Program-made: the position numbers and the translations under genes
In this document: positions 51,296-63,299 of the stretch, piece by piece
Layout: each line of letters begins with the position of its first letter
Position numbering within the stretch: position 1 is the stretch's first letter
Notes under the pieces: model-generated
The model's database searches: none
What the model saw: only the letters and a program-made list of their open reading frames with translations
What the model was told of the DNA's origin: nothing
Assembly: GCF_051014685.1 (NCBI RefSeq)
Contig: NC_135054.1
Span: forward strand, 8,746,001 to 8,810,000
From: Ptiloglossa arizonensis
Taxonomy: Eukaryota; Arthropoda; Insecta; Hymenoptera; Colletidae
Reading direction: 5' to 3'
Length of the DNA: 64,000 nucleotides

Positions 51296-52417
51296 GCAGG
51301 GTGGGCCACTGTTACAAATTTATTGTCCCGACAATTTTTATACGCATAGGTGTAGGTACAACGTGTTACATACATTCGTTGTCCCGAAACAAAAGTGTAC
51401 CGATTCCGAGGAATAACTTTTTTTTTTGTCACGCTCTGGAAAATATTTTCTCACTCCCAAAGAAGGAGTTCAAAGCGTTGATGTTCAGCTCGATTGCAAG
51501 CCTGAACGTGTCTCGTAAACTGCCTAATGCGTTCTAGAGACTCGACTAATTAAAAAATTTTTTTTTTGGCACCTCTGTCTTATACACTAACAGAACAATT
51601 TAAAGTTCTCGATCGGATCGTAACTGACCGCAAAAAATGCTGAAACGATAACGAGATTACGAGCACACGTTTCCGCAAATTTCCTTTGTTATCGTCAGTT
51701 CTTGAATCCAGACTTACTTCGTTTTTTCGTATTTTACAGGACAAAATCTTTCAATTTGCTTGATCACTATGATCCTTCACGTGACAGGGCAATGTTGTTG
51801 AATCTATTAGGGGACAACGGAAAAAAAAATTACTTTCACATTTCTTTGTACAATCGTGTTGATATGTTTATACTTTCGACCAACTCTCATCGACTTTAAT
51901 AACGTTCGTTTGAAATGTTTGCTCTTTACTCTGCGTAGTTGAAGAGACACGATAATAAGCATTTTTTCACGAATCATTTGGTGTTTTCAACCTGTTCGTG
52001 TTAAAAATTCATAAGAATTTTTCTGCTTATTGGATACGTAATATAGTTTTCGTTTGCCAAACGTTTAATCATCGTGCCACGGAAGTGCGAAAGGAAATGT
52101 GAACCACGAAATAGCTGTTGTCTCTGTTTTACGTCTTGTTTGTAAAAAATATTTCTCGATATATCTTTTTAACTATGTAGGGTAGAGAAAAGTATTTCAA
52201 TCGAGTTTCTTGGAAAAGATTCGTACGTCGTTTCTAGTAGCGGGTAGTTCCGCTTTGCTCCCTATAAGATCCAACCAATAACCTTTATTGTACCAAAGGT
52301 TTCAGTCACTCATAACATACAATATATATATATATACTAACAAAAGGTTGTATCTCCTGCTATTCATCGAATTTTAGAGGAAACTCTTTGTAACAGTTTA
52401 CATGACCCACCCTGTAT
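51296..52417. mobile_element. Possible element with CAGGGTGGG inverted ends
   Basis: The left end 'gcagggtgggccactgttac' at 51296-51315 and the complement of 'gtaacagtttacatgaccca' plus 'ccctgta' at 52390-52417 share the blocks CAGGGTGGG, CA and CTGTTACAAA. The 1.1-kb interior has no recognised ORF. It could be two unrelated fragments of one repeat family in opposite orientation. Confidence 0.35.
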
Positions 52418-54552
52418 ACGCTTTATATATGTATGTATTAATACACATATATGAAGTTGTATGTATACGCATATGTATATTGCTAACCATAACATGTCAT
52501 GCGTAGTTTATGTTTGATTAAGGGATTATCAGTGAGCCAGAGAACAAATTGTTAGATTAGGGAAGAGTGATACAATTGTTTGTACGTTCTTTTCAAACTG
52601 ATCATCATTCATAATTTGTGTCATTGCGAATGTAATTTTCTGTAAAACGACAAGGAAACCAACAACACCGGTAACGCGGCTGTTAGTCCCATCAAATATG
52701 TAAGTGTAGCGCTTACTCATACACGATCACGCGGTACGGATGTGCAGAGCGAGTCGTCACAAATAGAACACCCGATATCCTCTTTGGTTCTGAAGATAAA
52801 GGAAAATATAAAAGAACACCGAAACGACGACTAGCGTGATTGTTTCCTTTCGACGGTATCGAGTTCAGAGTTCAAAATTCCCCCCCGTATCGACTCAATT
52901 GATCAGTGTACCCTGTGTAACATAGGTAACGTTCGAATAAATTTCACCTTTAAATGTAAAAGTTTAGAACACGCGATTAATATTATCGAGAAACGTAACC
53001 GGTCGTATTTCCATCGAAGAGATCCAAATCCATGCGATCGTGATACATTCGATCGAGCTAGCCGAGCACTCGATTTATCTTCGAACATCCTGTACACCTT
53101 CAGGTGACTTTCTTGCAATCGGAGACTTTCTTGTTCTCCGTACTCTTGACGATGAACACGTTTCGAGGTTACGTTACGAGACACGTTCGATAATAATTTA
53201 CAGATACGTTTTACGCACCAGTGGTTGATAACTCGGAAACGAACGACGTCACGTTCGTCTTTGAGACGATCGTTGAGAGCTTTGTATATTTTTCTTCGCC
53301 TTTAAAACCGAGTGAACGTATTTCGGTTTACTATTTCTGACGACTGACCGTGTATAATTCGTAACCATCTCGATATTATACACACACGATAATCGTCTAC
53401 GACGTTACTGTTGGTCGTAGCATCTGAGGCACACAAGGCGTCGCTCGTCGAATGTATTCATTATTACTCCTTTACCGATTCTCATTCACACGTGCTATTA
53501 TCGACGATGATATATACATATATATATATTTTTTGTTAGCAACACTTTTCGTTAGGCGTAGCTTGCGTGTATTTTTTAAGATGCGTTCCGCCGCGTCGAG
53601 AAGAAAGTAAGAGAAAAAAAAGTAGAAAAGAAAAAGAAAAAAAAAAAAAGAAACAGACAAAACGCGAGACGTCCACGAGTGTTTTGGAAGTTGACTGTAT
53701 GTTTCGATCGACGGATATTGCGACGGGTAACGTTCGATTTGCATACTCGATGTGCGTACCATTTTGAACAGTCGGTACCATTTCTCTACATGGGCAATAG
53801 GACTCAAACGACACGCACCACTTTAGAACGGATAGATACATGATATCTACGTAACTTCGATCATGTACACACGACACTCACGTTTTGACATTCTATACAA
53901 CAAAACGTCGGTCCCGTATGATAGATTAAAAGTAACCTTGTCAGTAGGGCTTAATGTCAATCATGTGTTTTTTGGGCCCATGTTGGATTCAGTGGCACAT
54001 AAGATTACGTTCCACGTCCCTTGTATGCCAGAAGGGGCCGATTTTGTTCGCGTAAAGAATAAAAAAAAAAAGAAAGAATAAAAGAAAAAAAAAGAAGAAG
54101 AAAAAACGAAAAAAAAAAAAGATAGAAAAAAGAAAAAATACCAGTCGATCGTGCAAACAGCGGGTGTCTGCTGAGTTCATGATGAGCCTCGCATTAACTA
54201 TTACAGTGTAGAAAAAGTGGAGCATGGAATGGTCATGGTGAAGTTTTGTACTTGACGCAATAACACTAATCACTTTAGGCACCATTTATCTGATTCGCTT
54301 GTAACAGCAAGAAGTAATATCATTATTAATTGTACATCGCACGTAGAGTTAACACGAATAGAAACGAGTTTTGTGCTTGTATTTGATTGCAAGGATCGAG
54401 ACACGAACGAGCCTGCACTCTTACGTATTTTATCTAACTCTTGTCACGTTTATCTTTTTCGTTTTCTTTATTTAATTATTTATTTATTTATTTGATTTTT
54501 TTTTTTCTTTAAATCCTGTATATTGTATACTTAGTACAGATTACTTACTCTG

Positions 54553-54640
54553 TGTATGTGTGTGTATGCGTGCGCGTGCGTGCGTGCGTGCGCGCGTGTG
54601 TGTGTGTATGTGTGTGTGCGCGCGCGCTTGTGTGTAGTTG
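54553..54640 (+). repeat. TG/CG dinucleotide repeat
   Basis: About 88 bases of alternating TG and CG, a strong candidate for Z-DNA formation. Confidence 0.9.
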
Positions 54641-55274
54641 TTCGATCACATTAGTTGGTTAAAACGACTCACACCAATTCCTATCGCAGTTCCGGTAAGT
54701 TTAGCCCATTAATTAACTACGTTAATATATACAGATAGATACACCGGGAGTCCACGTAGTAAATGTTACATTGATTGTCAGAGAATTGTACTTTCTCGAT
54801 GTACAATTGCACTCTTCCGTTCTAAATTTGTGATAGTTTTTGTATTTACTTCGAACAACTGACACAGAACTTTGACTCGAATATTTTGATTTTTTAATTG
54901 TGGCAGCAGACTAAATTGGCACAAAATGAAAAAGAGCTAAAGTTTAGATCTCTCAACAAACGGCTACGTTTTTCTCTCTTCGCACAGCCCCGTTCGTTTC
55001 GCGCGTATCCGTTTGACCGTGTTTACACACTCGAGCAGTATGACGGGAAAGCGCCCTCGAGGAGCATGTTCAAAGAAAGAAAAACAAACGAAGAAACGGT
55101 AAAAGCAGTTTGGTAAACATACACGGAGAGAGAAAAACGTAACGAAATCCTTAATTGGTTGAGACGTATGTAATTACATAGAACGTGTACATGGTAGTTG
55201 CTTGTAAGTTTCTCTTCTTTCAACTTCTCGTACTTCAGCGGGAGTGGAATCTAATTCGTTCGTTGTGTTGGCAG

Positions 55275-55385
55275 ACATATTGTCGTGTGTGGCCACATCA
55301 CCTACGAATCAGTCTCGCACTTTCTCAAGGACTTCTTGCACGAGGACCGCGAAGACGTTGATGTGGAAGTTGTCTTCTTGCATAG
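55275..55385 (+). CDS. slo: slo exon: start of the RCK1 domain
   Basis: This 111-nt exon completes the arginine split across the alternative exons (AG-A), then encodes 36 residues: [16 protein letters not shown] then [20 protein letters not shown], and AG of a further arginine. HIVVCGH is the first strand of the Rossmann-like RCK1 domain; the acidic stretch EDREDVD corresponds to the region of the RCK1 calcium site known from mammalian BK. It is identical to Drosophila Slo as I recall it. The acceptor is 'gtgttggcag' and the donor ATAG-gtatga. It is constant and joins any of the three S6 exons to either of the two following exons. Confidence 0.97.
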
Positions 55386-56285
55386 GTATGACCATCGATA
55401 TTATTTTTGCTTCCCCGATCAGTCTCCGTGCACTGTACTCCTAGGCTCATTTAGTCCACGAAAGCCTGTATAATCGATCTCTATTGGCACCATTTTTCTA
55501 TATTTTATGCAACGTGTTGTTCATCATCTACATACCATAGTTGCGCTTTTGATAAATCTGAGACATTCTCACCTTAGACGAAAGATCTCTTTGTGGCTTA
55601 TACTGCATAGATCGTTTAACCAGATGATTATACAGGATATTTATAAAAATTACCCCCTCTGTCTCCCCATCTCACTTGTCGCATAAATTTGAACACGACA
55701 TTGATACCTGTATAATGTATTCAAATTTCACTGTCACTGATCAAAAATATCTACTAATCCTCGTTCTTCCAATGAATGGTAACATATCATCGTTTTCACT
55801 ATCATTTATGTTAAGTATAATGTTACACGTGCTATCAGTCGTTGATCAATATGAAATTAAGTAAGTCTGCTACTGTAATCGTTACCGATAAGCACTCGTT
55901 TAATAGTCATGCGATATCGATAAACACCATTAGGAAAAAATAAACACATCTAATTGCCGTTACCTTACGGTAACAGGGTAAGTGTAGGTTGCGTCCTGTG
56001 TAGGTTTCCCACTTATACAAGTTGTTCTGCGGTTAAACGGCCAAAGGCGATCAGACACCGTCGATCCAGCGTTTCACCGTTCACGTTCTCAATTTTTTAG
56101 CGTAACAGCTAGTGTTTGATAAGTCGATCGGAAGACAGTTTGAGGTTACATACCCGGGACCAATCGACAGGAAGTGTACACGTAAAGGATAAGCCAATGG
56201 ACGTCCGGTGGTTGATGCACGGGTTACGATTGCTCGAATATGAGGTCTGATCGTCATTGTCGTAAGGAGTGGTCTGTGTTTTCAG
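55386..56285 (+). other. slo intron before the first alternative RCK1 exon
   Basis: A 900-base intron. The 300 bases before the acceptor are less AT-rich than most intron sequence and include the small hairpin GTTACC-ttac-GGTAAC near 55959-55974. No exon or transposon was seen. Confidence 0.75.
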
Positions 56286-56391
56286 GAAAGAGCCAGATCT
56301 CGAATTGGAGGGTCTCCTGAAGAGGCATTACACGACCGTGGAGTTTTTTCAGGGCACCATGATGAATGCCGTGGATCTGGAACGCGTCAAG
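56286..56391 (+). CDS. slo: slo alternative RCK1 exon, copy 1
   Basis: This 106-nt exon completes arginine (AG-G) and encodes 35 residues, KEPDLELEGLLKRHY then TTVEFFQGTMMNAVDLERVK, ending at phase 0. It is a paralogue of the exon at 58561, differing at nine positions (including KE for KP, LKRHY for FKRHF, MMNAV for IMNPI and LE for LQ). It forms the second strand-helix unit of RCK1. The donor AAG-gtaccc is weak and is followed by an A/C-rich stretch. Either exon joins in frame to VHEADACL; both together would shift the frame. Confidence 0.95.
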
Positions 56392-58560
56392 GTACCCTGA
56401 ACCCTAGAACAACCATCATACAAAACCTCCACCAACCATACAACCCACCAACCAATCTGCCCCTCGCGTGGCCCCTCGCGCTTCTCATTTCTTTGCAGTT
56501 CTATAGGTTATTGCGCGGTTATCCACCTGGACGTAATTCGACGTGATGATCTATCGATCGATCTAGATATATTACACATTACGGCGTATATATGTTATAC
56601 ATGAATCGCGCACAACGTGAAAATATACGCGTGTCGTATATATTCATGGTTAAGACGCGCGTCCCGCAAGCTCATAGAAACGATCGGCATCGTTCGTCAC
56701 TGTCACGGAGTTACTTGCATCGAGATTATTGATCTCATGGTGTCACAACCGTTACACTTGTGCCGAAGTTAGGTGCATATGAACACGTACTTAAACTACT
56801 CCAACGCCAGGATTCTCTTTCCACTTGTTTTTTTTTTTTTTTTTTTTTCATTTTATCTCTACTTTTTTACTTCATACTTCTCTCTTTCGTGATTACTCTT
56901 TCTTACATTCTTTTTCTCTTCCTCTATTTCGTTCTATGAATTATATGAAGTCACCCGGTGCCATGTATACGATCGATGAACGATCGAATGCCAAAATTGA
57001 CAAGTACGGGGTGGCAAATATCTACGCTTTGGAAAATGCAACATTTTGTGGCACCGTGTGATATTATATATGTAAATGTATACATACGTACAAATCGATT
57101 CTTATAAAATGACCTATGCGGTTGTCTAAACATTTCTAGAACGCGTGCAAACACTGTTTATAGAAAGTACATTCGATTTAGAGGTCAATTTTGCGCAATT
57201 CTTTCCTGAAATGAAACGTTCAATTTTTCATCTCGTGAGATGACGGTCACTTTTCAGATAAATACCACGTATATTTAAAGAATTTCTCATATATGCATAT
57301 CTCTACACACAGGATAGTAAGAAAACAGAAACGGAGTAGAAACGTGAGTCCTGAAAAACGTGAGTCGAAAAACTAATATTTATAAAGTTATGAACAATTT
57401 TTGTTTCATTTTTTGATCAGTGAACAATCACGGAGTAAATACAAAATGGAAACAAAAAATTCATCATAAATATCTAAATATTATTATAGATTTTTCACCC
57501 ATGTTCACTAGAACTTTTCTGCTCCATTTGGCGAATACTAACTATCCTAAAAGTTATAAACCTTTTTTCCTTTCGATCTTGTACATGTAAAAATGATAAT
57601 ACAAAATGTACTCCCTAGATTATTTTATAATGTACCTGTAACCTTGAATAACTTCAAGGTTGAAATATATACCACCACTCACGAAGGTGCTTGATCCAAA
57701 TCTCGACTGATTCTTAGTCTCTGTAGAAACAAATTATTTTGCGTAAATAAACAAAAATTCAAACTAATATTGACCAGTACCATTTCTTATCGAGAAAATT
57801 AATTACGGATATTTATACGCAATTTTAGTTCGAATGTTTAAAATAAATTAAAAACTTACACATTCGTGTCAGTATTCTCGAAAAAATTAACCGTAGCTGG
57901 CCTATTACGCGATGAAAATTGTTCCCGAGAATCGCGTTTTGCAGATGACCGCACCGGTCATTTTAGAAGAATAACATTGTACGTGTTGGGGTATGTATAT
58001 AGTACAAGGCATAAATGTACATATTTATATACATTTTATATATATATATATTCGTACATCCATACATAAGTACATAGCATATGTACATATACATACGTAC
58101 ATATTTGTACGAACTATACAATTATAATATAGTATAATTATAATGTAGAAAGCAACCGCCTGCGACTGCATGGTATGCTGTAATGAGCTATGGAGCCGAA
58201 TCAGCGTGCAGTAGAGACTTACTTAGATCTATTATCACATTTACATCTTGTGTAACCATGGCCCACGAGGGAGGCTACGTATTCCTGACAAACTAGAGAC
58301 TAGTTAAAATAACAGTATAAACGTGCATAGTAAACGTATGAATTGAAATATCTGGGTACTATTTTAAGGAGCCTTTTCGCTGTCCCTCGAGAGCTTGGCG
58401 CAGACAACAATTTTGAGCCATTTAGTTACATTATAAGTCAGATGTCCGTCGGCCTACGTCGGCCTGCTCAGCGATATCTCGCGAAAGGCGCAGTCCGATA
58501 TCAGAGGTGAATGTTTTTATAAAGAAAAATATATCGTTTTGTCGGGCCGGTGCCGTTTAG
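56392..58560 (+). other. slo intron between the two alternative RCK1 exons
   Basis: This is 2.2 kb. It begins with an A/C-rich tract (to about 56480), has a T run at 56829-56848 and TA-rich sequence near 58030-58140. The 180 bases before the acceptor (58370-58560) are richer in G+C and contain the direct repeat 'cgtcggccta' and 'cgtcggcctg' at 58448-58467. No coding exon was found. Confidence 0.75.
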
Positions 58561-58666
58561 GAAACCACCAGATCTCGAGCTAGAGGGACTATTCAAGCGG
58601 CATTTCACCACCGTGGAGTTCTTTCAGGGGACAATCATGAATCCCATTGATCTGCAACGAGTCAAG
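58561..58666 (+). CDS. slo: slo alternative RCK1 exon, copy 2
   Basis: This 106-nt exon encodes 35 residues, KPPDLELEGLFKRHF then TTVEFFQGTIMNPIDLQRVK, after completing the split arginine. It matches the form in the Drosophila Slo sequence I know best. The acceptor 'ggtgccgtttag' is short on pyrimidines further upstream; the donor AAG-gtgagt is strong, unlike that of copy 1. The intron after it is A/C-rich with a run of 14 C. The mutually exclusive partner is at 56286-56391. Confidence 0.96.
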
Positions 58667-58899
58667 GTGAGTCTCGTATCTATCATTCGGAAAAGAAACA
58701 CCAAACCCTGTATCCCTCCCACATTCCACCAAGTATGTATATGATAATCGCGCTGACTAATTTGCAACAACCTGTGTATCGTGAGATTACTCCCGCAACA
58801 ACCCCACAAACCTGCCCATCACCTCCCCTCTGTCGACACTAACCCCCCCCCCCCCCTGATTCATTGAATTGTCGTATTCTCTCGTTTCTTCGGTAGCAG

Positions 58900-59023
58900 C
58901 TTCCATGACGCGAGATTTTGCCTTTTCCTCAACGTTCGACGACACCCCGCTAATCCCATAACCGTGTTGTGGGTTGTTGTTGAACGGTTCGATGCTTGTC
59001 ACTCGCAACAAGTACGAATTGGA
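58900..59023 (+). other. Possible additional slo exon, speculative
   Basis: A 124-nt segment sits between a good acceptor ('ctctcgtttcttcggtagcag') and a near-perfect donor (gtaagtaag). Its length modulo 3 equals that of the two 106-nt exons, so it could replace them in frame. In that frame it is fully open for 41 codons after the split one (now serine), starting FHDARFCLFL and ending HSQQVRIG; the other two frames have stops. The peptide is not clearly similar to the RCK1 exons, so a chance arrangement or a non-slo exon is quite possible. Confidence 0.25.
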
Positions 59024-61062
59024 GTAAGTAAGTTCACGAAAAATTGGTAAAACCTACTGTATTCTTATCTTTTTTGTTCTTTCACTGTTCGAAACATTTG
59101 GAAGACGTACAGTTTTGAGAAATTTTGCGATAAATTAAAATACATTATTATTGTACGTATTCGTACATTGGGATGTAACATCTATCAGCAAACGTTTACC
59201 TAAGCGTTTACCTAAAATGGACACGTTTAGTCTAAATAGTTTCTTTTTCTCGATATAATACTTCGACGTCAGAGGAAACAGAATCCGAAACTCTGTACAG
59301 TACGTTTTATATACAGAATGTTTCTATGTATCCGCGAAAACGCGAAGAAAATTAAAAGCACAGTTTCAAGAAAGCGAGATTACCGACAGAGCTTCGATTC
59401 GTTGGAGTCACCAAAGTTCAAAACTTCCCAATTTATTATTTTACAAATTCGATTATTCACTAATTGTAATATCTCACGACAGTATTGTAAACGATTGTAC
59501 CATGATTTGACGTGGTAATGTTTGTTCAACTTTTTCGTTTGCTCGATTGATTCGCAAATTTGTTCGTTAATTGTTAGAAAATGTTTGATAAAGTTTGGTC
59601 AAGACATTGAGAACACCCTGTATACAATTTCTATCGCTGCAACGTGTACTATCGATTTTAAAAAAACCATGGAGTAATTTTGGAAACTCCAGTCGAAGCA
59701 CATTGGCAGATACTCGGAAGATACTTTAATACAATAGGTAAAAATGTAACAACTGACCGTCATGGTTGCTGCTCCAAACCATCAGTAGTCGTTCAGAAAC
59801 CGACGTTTGTGCAACAGGACAAATGCTGTTACTCCAGGATGGTTGTTGCTTGTGTGTTTCCTTCTGTGCACATTGACGGTGTTTCATGAAATCCCTTTGA
59901 CGCATTTCCTATGCTGTCATCTGCTTTCGTGTCTCGTCAGTCTGTAATAGTTCATTCGAATCGAGTCGATCGAACACGACGTATCATGGACGATCGTGAT
60001 CAAACATTTACACTCTTAGTGTCCATGCTGTACATTTAGATGAACAAAATTTGGTCTCTCGACGAGTATCTCCCAATTTTGCTACCTCTCGTTTGAGGAT
60101 TGTCGAGAGACGTCACGACGGAGAGTAAAAATATCTTTAGTCTCTTCCAACGTGTGTCGATACATATACGCGTGTGCGTACACATACATTGTGACATGCC
60201 AATTTGTATTAGATAAAGTCCCTTGAAGGTTGTTTGCACCTACTGGATAGATCCATGCCTGCTGTCGATCCAGGTGGGTATGTGCTTGTGGAAGGATTAG
60301 TTCAAACGAATCGTTGTTTCTCTGTAGGAGTTATTTCTTTGTTAGAGACTTAGAATACTTGTACGACAATGAGTAACGACTCTTTCGTTAGATGTAATAC
60401 ACCCTGCAATAAAAGAAACACGCGATGCTATGTTGTTTGGCTGTTCTTGTAATATCTATTTTTTTTTTCCATTTTTTTTTTTCTTTTTTTATACACTGGA
60501 TGAACTTAGGTCTTACCGACGAAATAATCGATGGGCATGTTAAAAGTGCTTTGGTTCCGTGAACTCTAGCAGTTCGGCTTTTAGTTAACGTTTGCGTATT
60601 TATGGAATGCAATTGGAACTCGCTTTCATAATTTATTTATGTTCTTAAAAATTACGTCGAGTGTACATGTTATCAGATATGACGGAATAAAGGAAAGAAA
60701 CACGAGAAAACGCATGAAAGAGACCCGAAGTATTCAATTTTCGTATTCGATGTTGCGTTTTCATTTCGAGGAAAATCTTAGTCTATCCTCTCTCCTGGCT
60801 ACAAACCTGCCTTTGATATGTTACTTACAATTGTTTCGACGTAACCGCGGCACATAATAGAAACTGGCTTGAGATTAATGCTTGCAAGGAATCTTAGCAC
60901 GTAGCTGCATTCTCCCCAGTATGTTCGATAAAGTCGACGACGAATACCTCCATTTGTTATTTTACCGATTACGCACCATTTTCGATAAATATCACACGTT
61001 TCACTTACTTCGAACGCCACTCTCTTTGCGATTACTTATACAAACTTTTACCACAATTATAT

Positions 61063-61063
<1 letters not shown>

Positions 61064-61105
<42 letters not shown>

Positions 61106-61288
61106 CATATACATATATACATATATATACATATATATACATATATATACATATATATACATATATATACATATATATACATATATATACATATATATAC
61201 ATATATATACATATATATACATATATATACATATATATACATATATATACATATATATACATATATATACATATATATATATACATAT
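61064..61288 (+). repeat. TA repeat followed by a 10-bp array
   Basis: TA repeats run from 61064 to about 61100, then 'atatatatac' repeats about 16 times to 61275 and closes with TA. Long open frames on both strands with Y, I and H peptides are artefacts. Confidence 0.95.
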
Positions 61289-61602
61289 GATTATAAATAG
61301 AATTAAATATACTTAGAACCAGTTACTTAGAACGTTTCCACACTCGAAGAAGTGATACATTCTCAAACGATACGTTTGGAAGTTACATGTTAGATGTCTG
61401 TGCAGAGATAACACCGGTAAACTGAATGACTTTCGCGGTAATTTTTCTTTCGCGGCGATTCCTTTCTTTAAAATATTATCAAATAACAATTTCTACTTTG
61501 CTGCTGCTTTCTGACTCCTTACCCACCCGAATTACATTTACTTCCATTAACGATCATTCGCCGGTGGCGACACGTGTAATAAAGAATCTCGATCGTTTTT
61601 AG

Positions 61603-61755
61603 GTACACGAGGCAGACGCGTGTTTGGTACTGGCGAACAAGTACTGTCAAGACCCGGACGCAGAAGACGCGGCAAACATCATGCGCGTAATCTCAATCAA
61701 GAATTATTCGGATGACATTCGCGTTATCATTCAATTAATGCAATATCACAACAAG
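61603..61755 (+). CDS. slo: slo exon: RCK1 core
   Basis: This 153-nt exon encodes exactly 51 residues in phase 0: [51 protein letters not shown]. It is identical to Drosophila Slo as I recall it. ANKYC-DPDAEDA is one of the most conserved signatures of BK channels and lies in the RCK1 core. The acceptor is 'gatcgtttttag' and the donor AAG-gtatta. It is constant and follows either alternative RCK1 exon. Confidence 0.98.
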
Positions 61756-63143
61756 GTATTACTCTTAAAATGTATTTAAAGCAGGAACATAGATCGATTC
61801 TATTTAACATTTTATCGAGAAACGTTGTTCACGTAGTAACTTAGACCTATTGTATTTAGCTTTTCATAAACTGGATTTAGCTCTCCGCAATAATCGATTA
61901 TTAGTTTCGAGAAATAGATGTATCGTAATGTTTAACGCTTACTCACTATCTTCCATGCATCTAGATACTGATACATTCGATGAAACTTATATCGGATAGC
62001 GTAATAGTATGCAATGTTGATTTCATTATTATTCGATAGCGTATTATTCCTCTAGTGATCACTTAGGCGTGTTTTTGTGTCGTCAATAGCAACATATGTA
62101 TTTACGACAGTGAAATTAAATAGGAGATCTTGCACATCCCTTTGAAAACAATACAATATGTTTAAAATATGTCTACTACAATGTACAGAGTGAACATGAT
62201 TAATTGGCTAGATATTTTATGCGGAATTTTTGTCACGTTTGCCTTTTCTTCTACACGGCCCTGTACTTTATTCTGTTTATCATTTAACGGGTATTGCGAC
62301 GAGATTAACCAACTGTAGTAACGCGACATTCGAATGACTATGAATGCGAAAATTTTTATTAACAAAACGTAGCGTTTCGAGTAAAAGTCAACAGTCACCC
62401 GTTAAGATCGTTCAAGACGTTATCATTCGTCGAATAATCTTTTGAAAATAGTAAACACTAATTTATTTAACCATTGAACGTTTATTCGATAAGATTTTCG
62501 AACCCAATGATGAGTCTCTTTCGACAATTCAAATTGTACAAATTCGTAAACATTATTCTACGGGTCTTCTTCGATAATTTTATTCTCGTTATTCAATATG
62601 TATATAAATCTGTAAAATTTCAATTACCGGAGAAGATTTGCAACCGTGACGGAGAATCTTATTACAAACCGTATCTATCATTAACAACGTTACATTCTTC
62701 GAACGCAAATTTTCATATTTAACATCATTCGAATTTCTAAAGCTCGTATTATCGCGACTCGTTCGTCTCGTTTCGATGCTCCCTGAATTATGAACAAACA
62801 AAATTCCAAGATTGCGTATAAAAAGAACGAAAACGATGGTGAAAGTTGATTAAAAAGAGTATCGTCGCGTAAAGAAATCCATTATTTTCAAGTCGAAGGG
62901 GGTTGAAGACCGTTCAATTTCCGTTAAGAGAAAGAATTTTTACCGCATCGCCGACTGAGCAAATAACAATTCCAAGGGAGTCGTCGCAGCCTAAGCAGTT
63001 CACTCTGTATAAATATACATATCATAACGAACATCGATCGCATAATCGACACGAAAAGTGCATCGTTGAACGGGCCATTATTCGACAAGTCATTGATCCA
63101 CACGAAGACACGGATTTATCAGGGAGATTGAAATTTGTTCCAG
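61756..63143 (+). other. slo intron after the VHEADACL exon
   Basis: A 1.39-kb AT-rich intron with a gtatta donor and a 'tttgttccag' acceptor. Nothing beyond short random ORFs was seen. The open frame 62903-63307 only overlaps the next exon in another frame. Confidence 0.8.
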
Positions 63144-63299
63144 GCCTACTTATTAAACATTCCATCATGGGACTGGAAACAGGGCGACGACGTAATTTGC
63201 CTAGCCGAATTGAAGCTGGGTTTCATCGCACAGTCTTGTCTGGCCCCGGGTTTCAGCACAATGATGGCCAATCTCTTCGCTATGCGTTCTTTCAAGACG
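63144..63299 (+). CDS. slo: slo exon: RCK1, AYLLNIPSW segment
   Basis: This 156-nt exon encodes 52 residues in phase 0: [52 protein letters not shown]. It is identical to Drosophila Slo as I recall it. The helix with [16 protein letters not shown] is a BK hallmark; the MRSF motif corresponds to the region of the Met and Arg residues implicated in RCK1 calcium sensing in mammalian BK. The acceptor is 'tttgttccag' and the donor ACG-gtcagt, slightly off consensus. Confidence 0.98.

Larger units (their letters stand above)
48656..55274 (+). other. slo intron between alternative S6 exon 3 and the first RCK1 exon
   Basis: This is 6.6 kb. The first 700 bases are A/C-rich on the sense strand and include a CA repeat at 49029-49075. 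It also holds a transposon-protein fossil (50684-50881), a pair of CAGGGTGGG inverted ends (51296 and 52417), A-rich runs near 53580-53660 and 54057-54140, and a TG/CG repeat (54553-54640). I recognise no exon other than the flanking ones. Confidence 0.75.
58667..61602 (+). other. slo intron before the VHEADACL exon
   Basis: This is 2.9 kb. It holds a C-rich tract (58790-58858), a possible extra exon (58900-59023, listed separately), CACCCTG motifs at 59614 and 60390, and a TA/decamer array (61064-61288). The ORF 59680-59889 is unrecognised. Confidence 0.75.

Noticed and set aside
59005..59026. TRNKYELE reading next to gtaagt, similar to the IGTRNKYGG of alternative S6 exon 3
   Set aside because: The similarity is five residues in a frame that is not open upstream and not in the phase slo would use; judged coincidental.
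60882..61316. 144-aa ORF
   Set aside because: Most of it is the TA and decamer repeat array at 61064-61288.
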